This document shows, one piece after another, positions 10,753-23,100 of a stretch of DNA of 64,000 nucleotides. The notes beneath the pieces are model-generated. The model saw only the letters and a list, made by a program, of their open reading frames with translations. It searched no databases and was not told the DNA's origin. Each line of letters starts with the position of its first letter. Within the stretch, counting starts at the first letter, position 1. The DNA comes from Lepas anatifera (Eukaryota > Arthropoda > Thecostraca > Lepadidae): assembly GCA_034440635.1 (NCBI GenBank), contig JAOTON010001929.1:883501-947500 (forward strand), given 5' to 3'. Made by a program: the position numbers and the translations under genes.

Positions 10753-11751
10753 TAAAGCACCATAAACAGTGTAGTGGAGTAGGCAGAGCAAGAATGCATG
10801 ATCAAGATAAAAACGGTACCGGATGTAGTGCAATCGGAAATAAAGGAAAAATTATCAAGTATAGCTTGCAGTGGGGTAGAATAAAATTTAGATTTTGACA
10901 ATGTTGTCTTATAATGCTTAAAATGTGCTCTAAGCTTATGCCCGTTCCATAGCTGGTTCTTTTTTAATATAAATTCGGTCTTGCATTGTTTTGAAACATA
11001 CTACTATTCGCCTTCATGACGGGAAAAATAAATCCTGGTGGTCAATTGATCAGAAATAACAAACCAAATTCAACAAATCACAAGACTACGCAAAATCACC
11101 AATCACCAAAATTATCACACGATCATTAAACCCACGCCTCCATTTACGCAGCTACCTTGCCAACAGAGAGAATATCTAGACCTAGCTATACTCCCCTTCA
11201 CCCTTCATCGTGACCCCCTGCCCAGAGCCTCCTCTATCTGCGCCCGTACATAATTTCCCATATCCATCCCACCGGCCATGTCCTACCCCGCCTAAACGGG
11301 TGCAGAAAGACGGTAACGCGGGCGCGCGCCGTCTCTGCTCGGGGCGTGGTTTATGCGTCTCGTTTGCAGTTTCACCTGCCGCAGTTACAACGGTTTCTGC
11401 AGCTGGGGGGTGTATCGTAAACTGGGTATGTATTGCCGCATAACTTCAGGGTAAGTTGTTGTCATATTTAATGAGCTAGGTATGTTAGAGGGGTGCTTGC
11501 TTTGCTGCAAGATGTTTCCATTATAAGCCAGGTAAAGGATAGGTCTGGGTGAAGTGTTTAATTTAGGATAACTAATCGAATTTCATGTCGTGAGACTAAG
11601 TGGAAGACAAACTGTAAGATGCAACTCTGGTACCAAGGATTAGTGGTCGAATATTTCAGGAACAGAAACAGAAACAGAACATCACATTCGGTAAAGGACA
11701 GTGAACTAATCACAATGCAGGAAAAGTGTCCTTTGTGCACTGAAGTGGGTA

Positions 11752-11815
11752 GTGGCGTATCCAGGACTTCATTAGAGGGGGCTTGGGCCCCCCAACCTCA
11801 CTGTATCTGCAACTG
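11752..11815 (+). mobile_element. hAT-type MITE, short or solo end
   Basis: AGTGGCGTATCCAGGACTTC followed by a G/C-rich stretch (GGGGGCTTGGGCCCCCC) and CTGTATCTGCAAC, the pattern of other GGCGGATCCAGG elements in a much shortened form. Confidence 0.4.
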
Positions 11816-13180
11816 AAAAGGGGTAATATTTTGAACAGTTTTGAAACCTGAGAATTATAAGGAATACTTTTACCTCGGTGACCTTGATTGTTATCGGTTT
11901 TTGTCTAAGAAGTTGGATGTTTTTTTCACTATTATTTGCATTTGCATTTGCAATGCAAGGCATCTAGTGATGCCTTGCTTTTTATATTTCCTCTACTTTT
12001 AACTAAACTTTATTTTATCCTCCAAAATCTCTACTTTGCAAATATTATATAAAATCTAGTCAAACTTATAGTACCATTAGATTCCTCCAGTCTGTTTCGT
12101 GTGATATTTCAATCCAACGCATCAGGGAGGCTTGCATATATGGCAGAGAAAAGCCGGGAACCAGGCTAAGTATCGAATGTTTCATCCCTGGGGTTGGCCG
12201 ACTAAACAAGTCCTGCTCCTCTGCTGTTTAAACTAGCAATTGACCATAAATAATGCAACGAGCATGACATTTCAGAACAGGATCCAATTTGATCGCATCG
12301 TTGCTTCTCCGTAGACAAAAGAAAATCGCGGTCGTTTCCATTCACATTCTGAAGAACGACGTCGCCGCCCACCATAATCTTGCAAGAGCTCAGCAATAAA
12401 TTTCATGCGCTGTATTGTTGCAAGTCTCATTGTTTCATGGTAGAAGACCGAAGGACTTTTTCAAGGTCATTATTGGTAAGATAACTGTGAGAGCTAGATA
12501 TGAATATAGGCAGAGACGATACCAGAGGGGCATATGTCTTCTCTGTTGGACTCTAGGCAATTCTCTTCTAGAGAAACTTGTTTATCCCGAGGTAAGAATT
12601 GGTCTGCGTTGTGAATATTACATAGTTGTTCCGACCTGTGATCAGTATCGTCAAATAAAGTGTATTAATGTCATCACTGCAAAAAGGTTAACCCAACACC
12701 CGAACGCACAATGCGAAGATCAGGCAGCATCTTATTAGCATGATCTTGATTAGGCTTGGGGCAATTCAGAGATCTGACTTGGTGTGAGGCAGCGCGGTGG
12801 AAGCAAATGTAATCCCGAGGTTCCGGGCTTGCGAACCATGGTCCATTTCAACATCATAGCAAAGCCCTTTTCAGCCTTATCTGTGCGTGGAGTCAGGTCT
12901 ATAAATGTCCGTTCTTTCCTTTGTCGCGTCGCTCCCGCTGAATGCGTGGGAGCACTGCCCCGGGGGTTTGTTAAATGTCAATGGGCTCACTGACTTGTAA
13001 ATGTCACAGTTAGACCACAGTGCGTGCGGTGACGCATGGATACTAAGCATAGGAATGGTGTGTAAGCGAAAGCTTTGTCCCTCCACGTTGTTCTAAAGTT
13101 TCTGATCTTTTAGTCACATTGGCAAGAATACTGACAGGTTTTCAGGCAGTTAACAAAACGAAACAATGAGCGCGAGTGGA

Positions 13181-13400
13181 AGATGCAGTACTTGGATTTG
13201 GGGGATGAGCTTATGTCGTCAGTGCAAGATGCAGTACTTGGATTTGGGGGATGGGATTATCTCGTCACCGGCAGATACAGTACTTGGATTTGGGAGATGA
13301 GTTTATCTCGTATCCAGTAGATTCAGTGCTTGGATTCGGGGGATGGCTTTATATCGTCACTGGCAGATTCAGTAATTGAATCTGTGGGACAAGGACAGCA
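13181..13400 (+). repeat. Minisatellite, 46 bp unit
   Basis: Five tandem copies starting at 13181, 13227, 13273, 13319 and 13365, an exact 46-base period. Core motif: AGATGCAGTACTTGGATTTG, then GGGGATGAG and a TATCTCGTCA-like stretch. The outer copies are the most diverged. Confidence 0.85.
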
Positions 13401-13972
13401 AGATCGAGATTTCGGAAAGCATGATCTGCGAAATTCGTAGGGCAACACGGATTGCTTTCAAGAGAACGGGTGCATCCTCAGAAGAAGCATTTGTGTCTAT
13501 AATGTGCCAGCAACATAACCCCTAATCCCCCATTTTCTTTTCACTATGTTTTCACGATTTTGGGCTCAGTTCCCCCTCCCCCCGGCCGCCAAATAGATGG
13601 TGTAGATCTGCCACCGGCCCTGTTTACTTTAGTCAAAGCGCAGAGAAGGCTCTCATCCTGTTGAAGAACCTATAGGAGGTCGGGCAGCCCTTATCCGGTA
13701 TCCCCAGCCGGGTTTTGAGCCCGAGTCGGCAGCGTTGAAGCCCACACGTAACCCCTCCGCCGTTGTATCCCCCGTGCGATAATTGGCGGAAATTTGAGAC
13801 TGAGAGAGCATTGCGTGGCTTGAAATATGTCAATCGTAGTTTCTCGACACGCTCTGCAAAACTGCTATTTCAGTTCAAAACCCATCATAAAGCGGGAAAA
13901 TCTCTTGAAATGCAGTTTTTATGGATGCCTCCCTCTAATCCCCGTGGTGCCACCCATTTCTAACCCACTGTC

Positions 13973-14130
13973 CAGCGACGGATCCAAGACTTCATTTGGG
14001 GGAGGGCTAGGAGCTCCAGCCTCCCTCGCCATTGCCTCGGACCAGCCTTCGCCTATGCGCTGACTCTAGAAACTCGGACAGCTCGGGGGGGGCTGAGTCC
14101 CCGTAGCCCTCCCCCTTGTATCCGCCACTG
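13973..14130. mobile_element. hAT-type MITE
   Basis: Left end CAGCGACGGATCCAAGAC, right end TGTATCCGCCACTG, an imperfect inverted pair. The interior has GCCATTGCCTCGGACCAGCC, as in the element at 46718. No ORF. Confidence 0.6.
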
Positions 14131-14965
14131 CCGCTGCCCCACAGACTCCGGCACACAGTGTCGAGTAACCCGATCACACAGTGTCGAGCAACCCGATCTC
14201 GCCGGTGTACGGTAACCCATCAGCTGTTTACAAGCGGGTATGATGAACGGTCCCTGCTGTTTACACTCACCCGAGGCGCGGGAGGGGCCGCGCAGGCCGC
14301 ACAAGCAGCGCCGAGAGAAAAGTCCTTGTGTTGTCAACGATGCCGCCGTCGCGTCGTAAACAACAAAGAGTTGGAAGAAAGCGGGAGAAGGGGAGGGAGA
14401 GGATTTTGAAGCCGGAATGGCTGCTTTATGCAGGGGCTTGTTCGCGAGCTACTCTTAGCTTATTCAGAGTGATGCGCGAAATACGTGCGATGGGCACGGA
14501 AGGAGGTCAGGCTCAAGTGATGCGTCCTTGGACCTGTCTTATCTGATTTAGGCGATGAGACGAGTGTGTGACGGGACCTGTTCAGCCGTTTGCCGTCCGC
14601 GGAAGAAATAACAAACATACATCGTGAAGATGTTTGTAATATTTATTCATCCCATGATTCTGGTCTTGTTTAATCCCAGTTGTGTTTTCTCCTATAAATT
14701 GTGCGTCTTTGATATGAAATCTGTTGATCATACATATTAGATTCTCCTCTCTTACATTGAACTCACGTAAGTATTTGCAATTTTAATGTCGGTAATCCGA
14801 TCTGGCAGCCATGTCCCAGACCGCTAAAAATTCGGGTTTTGACATCCACCCTTTCATCGTCCTTCGGCAATCATCTTAAGTTTGGAGTTAGTCGTCCGAA
14901 GAATATTTCAAAATTCAGGGCTTGCCCAAACCATTTCCGAATCGGAATCCGGGTACTGACGGGCA

Positions 14966-15129
14966 CAGTGGCAGATACAGGGGAGGGTTAGAGTGGCTAA
15001 AGCCCCCTCCCTGAAATGTCAGACTGTCTATAGAATCGGCAGAGCCGGACGCTGTCGGAGCTAATGGCGGGCAGGCTCGAGCCCCTTAGACCTCCCCCTC
15101 CCGAAATGAGAACCTCCATTCGCCACTAG
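14966..15129. mobile_element. hAT-type MITE
   Basis: Left end CAGTGGCAGATACAGGGG and right end CCATTCGCCACTAG. The interior contains CCCCCTCCCTGAAATGTCAG, matching the style of the elements at 60319 and 63245. No target duplication could be confirmed. Confidence 0.55.
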
Positions 15130-16437
15130 ATTGACACCTGCAGTCCAGAGTCCAGCTGTGACTTGGTTTCCATGGCCAAATGCGATCCGGATAACATTGC
15201 TGATCAGGATACACCGTGGGGTAATCGAATCCACTAAGTGATTTTCCCCCGGCAGTGGAGTAATCGAGCCCAATAACTTGGTCTGTGCCAATGAAATTGT
15301 TGTGGTTCTATCTGGATTGCATTTGGACCCAGGTCATCACAGACCTACATCGCATCCGAACCTAGGTCTGCGAGTGCGCTGCATCCCTTTGAAGAGACTC
15401 TGGCACCTTGGTGGAATCCTGGAATTTAGTGTAACTAGGGGTAATTTTATCCGAAAATCATGAAATCGTCCATTATTTATCTAAAAAATGTACAATGAGA
15501 TCAATATTTTGATTTTTAAGTGCTCTTCTAGGGAAATAAATAAACATATGCCTGTGGATGATGTCATGATCTGGCAACCACTAACATACTTAATACACTT
15601 CAAGGGCTTTGATTGGCTGATACTCACCGTGACGTCAGCATATGTCGTCACACCAACAGCCATGACAACTGTGGCCTACTGCTAAGGAGTACACCAGGGT
15701 CCAGGGGTACATTTCAACTTTTTTCTATGGAAATCTCAAATTCTAAGACAAATGGTATCTTGGGTGCCGGGTTTTCCGACATGCTTTACAACTTGGCTAT
15801 TTAAGTTAAAACTATCTTGGCTATCACGTTATGAAGGTGCCACATTCCCTCTAAGGCAGCGCGCGACCTCGGGCCCTTTGGGCTGACACACCCCTCCCCC
15901 CAGCTCCCCATTGCCTAGCCTTCCTGGGGCGTCGTCAGGTGCCGTGTCCCGGGACGATAAGGACTTGGAAGACGTGTCAACTCATTACCACCGGAATTAC
16001 AAGCAACGACCCTCGTTAGCGATACTGCGACCTGAAACTAGCTCAGGCTGTCGCAGACAAAGGAAGCGGCTTAACATCGCCAGCTACAAGCGGAGCCAGA
16101 TAATTTCCAGCATTTTGATACTATCCATTTCACCTCTGGGTGTCGTGCTTATAACGGGACATTTAGAAAGCTCTAGGTCTGCTTTCTAAGCATTTCCTCG
16201 AAAATTGGCGCATCGATGGTTGAATAAGAACCAAGATGCTGATTGCAATCCTGATTAGCAATACTCAGTGACGGATAATATTTTGATTCATTCAGCAGTA
16301 ATTTGTCGTGTGCCATGTCCAAGGGCTGACGAAATATCCATCTCGTACAATCATCGTGACCATAATCTGGGAACACATTCACCTAATTCATGGAACCTGA
16401 TAGGGTTCCCTGCCTGGCCAGATTGATAAGAACGTAT

Positions 16438-16566
16438 CCAGGCGCGGATCTAGGATTTGTTCAGGGGGTGGGGGGTGGGGGGCACTTCCCACGCGCTGGC
16501 TCTTTCAGCCGGGTGCGTCCTTCAGGCTGGCTCGGGGAAGGGCGCCTCACCTGGATCCGCGCCTGG
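16438..16566. mobile_element. Short hAT-type MITE with long TIRs
   Basis: Ends CCAGGCGCGGATCTAGG and CCTGGATCCGCGCCTGG form a 17 bp inverted repeat with one mismatch around a 95 bp interior. No coding capacity, and no 8 bp duplication could be confirmed. Confidence 0.65.
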
Positions 16567-19500
16567 CTTCCAGGTACAGAGAGGATACCATTATAACACA
16601 ACACATTCCATGTCGGGCAGAAAGTCCAGCTAGACGCGCGTTTACTTTCAGCGTCCAGACAAACCATATCTTTACATTTTCGCATAAAATCAAATCCGAA
16701 ACGTGTAGCTCCCAGGTGGAATCTAGCATACATAGACTTAGTTGCCACTGCAAAGAAACCATCAGGATCGAACTGATGATCAGGATACGGCGATCGGACA
16801 CTTAAGTACGGATGAGGATAGAGCTAAAATGAATTTACAAAGTTCAACTTCAATTTTGTCTACACATCTGGCGCACCGCTGACATTTCCCTTCACTTCCT
16901 TTCACTTTCTCTTCACCCAAATGTGCAAAAGTTTTACCCCCTGCTGCTTACTCTCCTCTACCTTCCATGCGCTGTAAAGAAAATATTTACCATCACGCTG
17001 CCAAATGCTGCCAAACCTTGTTGGATGCGGACCGACGAGATTTGCATTAAAACCCGGTTTCCATTTAAAAAGCTCTGACAGGACTGTAGTTGTATCCGGA
17101 TACACTGTCTGATCGCGATTAAACTTGTGCGTGTAACCTAAGTCACACCTACATGTGTTTGACACCACCAGCGTCGTCTTACTCTAATGGCGAGATGATC
17201 AGCCTCCAGAAAGCGACAAACGTCGTACTAGTGGAAATGAGACTATCACGACATCACATCTTTGACGAGTCTGAATACATGTCTGAAGCCCATCGTCAAC
17301 TTTAGCCACAGGTTCAGCACATGTACATCGCGCACGCACAGCACAGCACTGTAGCGCTGTCTTCACATACCTCGCCAAAACCTTTCCTATAGATAAGACT
17401 CATATACACTCGGAATTGTTTTTAATAGGAATTGTTTTCTTCGTCGCTTCCTAATCAGTTGCTAAATATGATTTGTTGTCCATTGAACGACAGACAATCT
17501 GCGTTGAATAGAATTGAGGAAACGCTGGAAAGAAAGTTCTTTCTGGTCCTTCGTATTGCTTGTATTTCAGTCACTGACGCCCCGCTCGGAGAATGACGGG
17601 GAGCTTTCATACCACGACCACGGTTTTGTTAGTTTAATCCGCGCAAGTATTCAACAATTGATCCGCTCTACAATCACATTGATAACTGCAAATAAAAGTG
17701 TGGTGAAGAATCAACCCAAAACGAAGAAAGAAAAGTGAAGAAGTACGGTGTTTTCTTTTAATTACAATTTTTCCTTTTAAGATTTCAGTCGGATAATAAT
17801 TCACTTTACAATCCAGCATCTTACAAGTCAGAGGCCGATGACTAACGAAGTGAGAAACGTCTTCTCTTCTAACAGTTATTGTGATTACTTATAACATTAT
17901 TTCTTTTTGCGCTTCGAGTGCTTCGGTAATTTTGCGGCGCTATGGTCGCTATCGTGTAATATTGTCTGCGTTGACACTATTGCATTCCAAAACAGCGCTG
18001 AAGAACATGCGAATGCTGCGTACAATTTTTAGATACCCTCTCGAGAGCAAGTCGACCCGATCGACTGAATAACGGACCGCTTGTCTCTAAATAGTGTGCC
18101 AACTCTGACACTTGTCTGGTACTGTTATTGCGTACCAATTTCGCACGTTTTCCATCAGTCTGATAATCTAAGTCGGTCTCCCAGTGTGTTCCAGTTGTCT
18201 TTCTTCCCTTTCATCTTCCAAATGAACAAATAAAAGGCCAGAAATCATTTGTGTTCCAGAAACAAGATGGCATGTATTACCATCCATTGTACACGCAAAA
18301 CTGACTAGCACACTCCCACAAAGGCACTACAATCTGTATCCGTCTCAAACATGCCTCCGACTGCCTCGCTCCACGTCATAATACTACGTGTAATATCAAA
18401 ACAGACGCAGCACTCTGCAAAAACAAATTACATCTAATTGTCACATTTCGTCCACGCCGAGCACTCACACATTACGCACTCGAGTGCAACATCTCCAGAT
18501 GTACCGGAACGAGAAGAGATTCTCTCATTAACGTGGAAGCAGCAGGCGGCTGTCTTGGAAGCAGCACGTAGCTACACAACACGGCATCCTGTCAAACGTG
18601 AGTGAACACCACCGCCGAGCTGATTTATGGGTTCATTTGGCATCTGAATCGGAGGAGATTTGGCAACACGTTCGGAAGACGAATTCGACGCAACGGCTGA
18701 CTGACTGGTGCACCGGCGCTCACATTTACGCAGGAATAGGTTGAAAACATACTTCTGTTTTGGAACAATACGACCGAACCACGCCTAAAATACCATATTT
18801 TTGTAAGCGCGTTAAAAACAAGGTACGAAGTGAAACAATTCATCGTCGTATTCCGTAAGCGCTGCTCATCATTCTAAACGAAAGAAAAAGGGAAGATTAC
18901 AAGTTAAACTAGACAATATTGCGGTTATTTTCACCCCCATTCCTTAGTCCTCTGAAATTAACAAGGTGCCATGTAAACTAACTCACGAAGCAACATACAC
19001 TAATGAACTCAACAACATGCACTTATGTTCATTCTCTACACATATACTTTGGAGTTCGACTTTTAAAGATTCTGGTAGGTTTTTTGAAACTCCAAAACAT
19101 GACACCGCTGGCCATCGTTGGCTCAAAGCACTCCCCAGCATGAAGAGAGCATCGCGACACCAAATAGCATCGACGATTGTAACTACGTCCAAGCCAGTTC
19201 CATGTCCACATTTGAACAACGCCGCTCTCGTACAAAAATATCACATTGGTTACGCCGCCGGTTCGGAATCAGACACGATGAGTTTTGATTTCAATAAATC
19301 CTCCCACGGATACATTCTACTCTGCATAAGCCATCAGAAATCAATCAAGTGGAAGGCATCCCGGACCTCAGCACTTTTTTGTGTTAACTTGTCTCTAAAA
19401 TCCCCGGCTAAAGTGTCTTCGGCGCACTTTAGCACTGAAAGCGTAATTAGATCTCCGCATGAAGTCAGCTAGATTTCTGTCACACTGCCTTCAACATTAG

Positions 19501-20025
19501 ACGCAAAATGCAAACAACAGACAGGTTCATCCGCTTCCCCGGCAGCACCTCAACAATTGGCTTCAGCTTACAAACACATCATAAATAAGAACCATCGTTC
19601 ACGACAGCAACTGCTAGAACTTACACACACGCACACAACCAAGAACTGGACAAAAATGGAAGCAAAGTCTGCCCGACCAGCAGAGCTGCAGCTAAGACTC
19701 CGCGAGCTAACGAATGTGTTAGAGCTGACGCCACACACTTCTGTCGACGAGATTCAACGGTATGAGGGGGTGGAGTAACGACACAAGCAAGCGCTCCAAT
19801 AACAGCACGAGAGATCTAGCACACTATCAGCAATGTTCTTCTCGATGACGACGCTGCGACCATCGAAGCTTTATCGAATGCCTGGCTTGCTCCCAACCAG
19901 CATTAGGCTTACTCTTATGGGCGCAGCAACCGCCACTTATCTCTTCATGCGCACCCTCCTGTACAATCACCAAACATGCAAGCACCACCAGTCAGCGTCC
20001 ATCTTCTAACACCAACAGCTCGTTG

Positions 20026-20197
20026 CTAAACTCTGGGTCCGAGCTGGGCCTCTAGAACACGTGCAGCATCATCCCGCCCCATGACGCGCAGCATGTTCAG
20101 CAGCTCAGTGGCCGCCGAGGGGTCGGGATGCCGCGCCTCCCAGAGGTCCAGGATACAGTCGGTGGGTGACTGCTTCGTCGCGAAGTAGTTGATGTAC
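20026..20197 (-). CDS. unc5: UNC5 last coding exon: death domain end and stop
   Basis: Acceptor GGCACCACAG. It reads YINYFATKQSPTDCILDLWE, then LLNMLRVMGRDDAARVLEAQ and a TAG stop at 20026-20028. Matches vertebrate [20 protein letters not shown] and MGRHE. Confidence 0.95.
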
Positions 20198-23100
20198 CTG
20201 TGGTGCCAGGAAATTAGATCAGTACGGATGCAGAATAACTTAAAATACAAAGCTCGCCATCAGGAGCAAAGCAAGATCAGTTCTACCTAAAAGAAATATC
20301 TGAACCACATCGAAGGGACACTAGAAAGAGCTTCGTGCCAGATACATCAATCAATGATAAAATTTTCACACTCTCTTTACCCTGTGACCTTGACCTTTGC
20401 ACTGACCTGTTGACCTGCATCAGCTGAGCCAGCATCCGCCAGTCGTTGCCACGGGAGTTCGGAGGGTTCAGACACTGGCACAGACCTTGTCGCGTGGACA
20501 TCGACAACCTGAGGGCACCATCAAAACACTTCAGATACGAAATGGCATGCTCTGGGTCACAAAAACGTGCACAACTTAGATAATTCAAGTGAGCTCTTGA
20601 ATAGAACCCATCAGTCCACACATCCACCGCGCAACAATGTAGTCTTAAACGGTTCCTGCTGACCTGTTGGCGCTTCTGTCGAGGGTGACCACGCACGAGC
20701 CGGCCGAAGAGGAGCCGCTGCTGTTGGTGGCTGTAACTGTGGAGGGCGTAGGTCGGCCCGGTGGCCGGGCTGCACACCTGGAACCGGACAAACCACGTTA
20801 AGACTAGCACACCCCCAGCAAGAACCAAATGCAAGTCTATGCGTGTGTCAGTGCTTTTGGACGCTTAGCTTCTGAACACACTTCTTCCCCTAGTGTCACA
20901 CACAAGACGCAAAAGGTATGAAGAGTGAGATGTTTGCGCTTGTCCGTGGTCTTCACTCACTGATCCACTTTCCGAGGACGAGATCCGGAGCATCTGTCTT
21001 CTGGTTTGGCTTCCCTTCTGCGAGACCAGCACACGCGCCGAGAACGCCAGGCCCTCACGTGCCGCCACGTGACCCACGTGCTGCAGACTGAAGGAGCAGT
21101 GCAGAAGAGGGCACGTGCTGCCCCACACGTGCCGGAACGGAATCTCCTGAAATGTTGAATTCGAGTCAAGAGATGACAATCACGGGCTTCGACCTCACAA
21201 GAAACAGAGTTCAGCTGATGCAGCGATAGAAATATACATAGTCATGATGGCTCACTTGTTGACCAGCCTGAGGTTTGCACTTCCAGCCGAGGCTCAGGTC
21301 CTCCAGCGAGAGACTGAGGCCAGCGCCTCCGCTCTCGAACAACATCGTCTTCGGCTTATCCAGCAGTCTGCCGCCCAGCTTCCTCTCCAACTGAAGCACG
21401 CTCTGCGACCGGGAGAGAGTGATGTTACTTGTCTTTATGTTGCTGAGCTCACTGGCTATATCAAGCGTCAACACCGAAAAAGGTAATCAAAGAAAAGTTG
21501 TAACACCAAAACGATTAACGAGGAGCGAGAAATATATCGACAATCATTGGTGAAACAAAACAAAAACATCAGCACACCGTTCAACGGATATCGTGGTTCG
21601 CTACAAAGGACTCCCGCCCGGTCCGGACGTGAAGCGCCAGACTCTGACCTCGAAGGCGGCCCTCGTGTCCTCCACCACGTAGACCCGGATGCAGTACTCG
21701 CTAGAGCCATGAACCAGCCGCGGCCCGAAGGCCGACAGCTTCAGATTCTTGACAGCCTCTCCTGGTGTCATGGACAAGAGTTTAAAATCTTCCAACAGCA
21801 GTTCCGTCCAAGACATTATTCTTGTTACTCATGGGAAGTTATTACCATTTCATTCAGATGCTTATCAATCGTGCACGACTCCGAGGCTTCTCACACCCAA
21901 CATTTCGTATTTTCACACGCCTGTTGTACACTATATGGATTAATTTATTCCGTCTTACCGCCGCTAGATGGTTCTCCGACCAGCACCAGTCTCTGTAGTG
22001 ACTCTGCCATGACGTGGACCCGGTGTTGGTCCAATTGCGTGAACACGGGTGTGTTGATCGTCTCCTCTCCCAGCATCACTATACTCTGAAGGACATGCAA
22101 GGAGGGAGGCATTAGCATCACCTTACATCACCACACTTCATCATTACTATGCTTTGCACAACATGGGGAGGGATCAACTATCAAAACACATCTCCCTAGC
22201 GTCACACTTCTCTGAAGAGGGTGAAAGGGGTATCATCCATCACATTGCGCTTGGACGTATCAAAACGTCTTGGTCTCCTTTCAAGCTCGAGCATGCAATA
22301 ATCAACTATTAAGTACTGGAACATCACATTGTTTCATTGAAAAAAAGGCTGAATTTACTTAACACGTAAAATCTGCTCCGCACAATCAATTGGTTTGCAT
22401 AGAGGTTTAGAGGAGTAAAACTCCCATAGAGAATTAAACTCCTGTCTAGCAAGAGTTTGATTCTGTGCCGTTAGATCTGTGCACAACTCCTACCTCCCAG
22501 TGAGGCGTTTCGTCTGGCTGGTTCTCCGAGCCGTACACAGAGACGTTCCAGCTGGTCTTGAGGTTGGCGCAGTGGTGGAAGCTGATGACTACCGGCCTCA
22601 GGAACTGGGTCCCGGGAGGGCCGGCCATCACCACCGGGGACAACAGCGTCTCTTGTTCTGTAGATAAAACACAACAAGGAGAATGCCAACGCATAGCTGC
22701 ATGTTAAAAGGCGGCTCACGAATCGTGGAGACGTGGTAAATTCCTACAACATGACAGAAACACCAGCTAAGTCTATTTTCAGCAGAACAAAGCACGCCAG
22801 GGGCGGAGTCTTCTCCTTCGTCATCGAGTCCAGCATGCCCACCTGTGAGCTGTGGACGATCCTTGGCATCACAGAGTACGGCCAGGTATACCTCCTCCGT
22901 CTGGCCTGGGGCCACAGCCGCTTCGGGGATCATCAGGGAGACCCCGGCCTCTTGGAGGCTCAACGTCGTGCCAGCCGACGTCACTAGAATGATAACAGAA
23001 AATACGAACACTCAAGACAAAACAGGCCTAGCTTTCAGGTTAGTCTGAAATGGGAGCTCCAGAACACAGGAATCTTCTCCCAACACAAAATCGTAAAAAA

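Larger units (their letters stand above)
7652..20025. other. Intergenic region between the NRF-6-like pair and UNC5
   Basis: No gene is supported. The open frames here are short, lack family motifs and do not share splice signals. The region holds the satellites and MITEs listed separately, and AT-rich unique sequence at 9660-10590, 10900-13150, 15130-16430 and 16570-20020. The 3'UTR and poly(A) site of the minus-strand UNC5 gene should lie just below 20026, but I see no clear signal there. Confidence 0.6.

Noticed and set aside
18966..19472. A plus-strand 168-codon open frame ending in a THAP-like KVSSAHFSTESV
   Set aside because: The essential cysteine of the CxxH zinc motif is missing, no N-terminal C2 pair is present, and the minus strand reads equally well; not enough for a gene.
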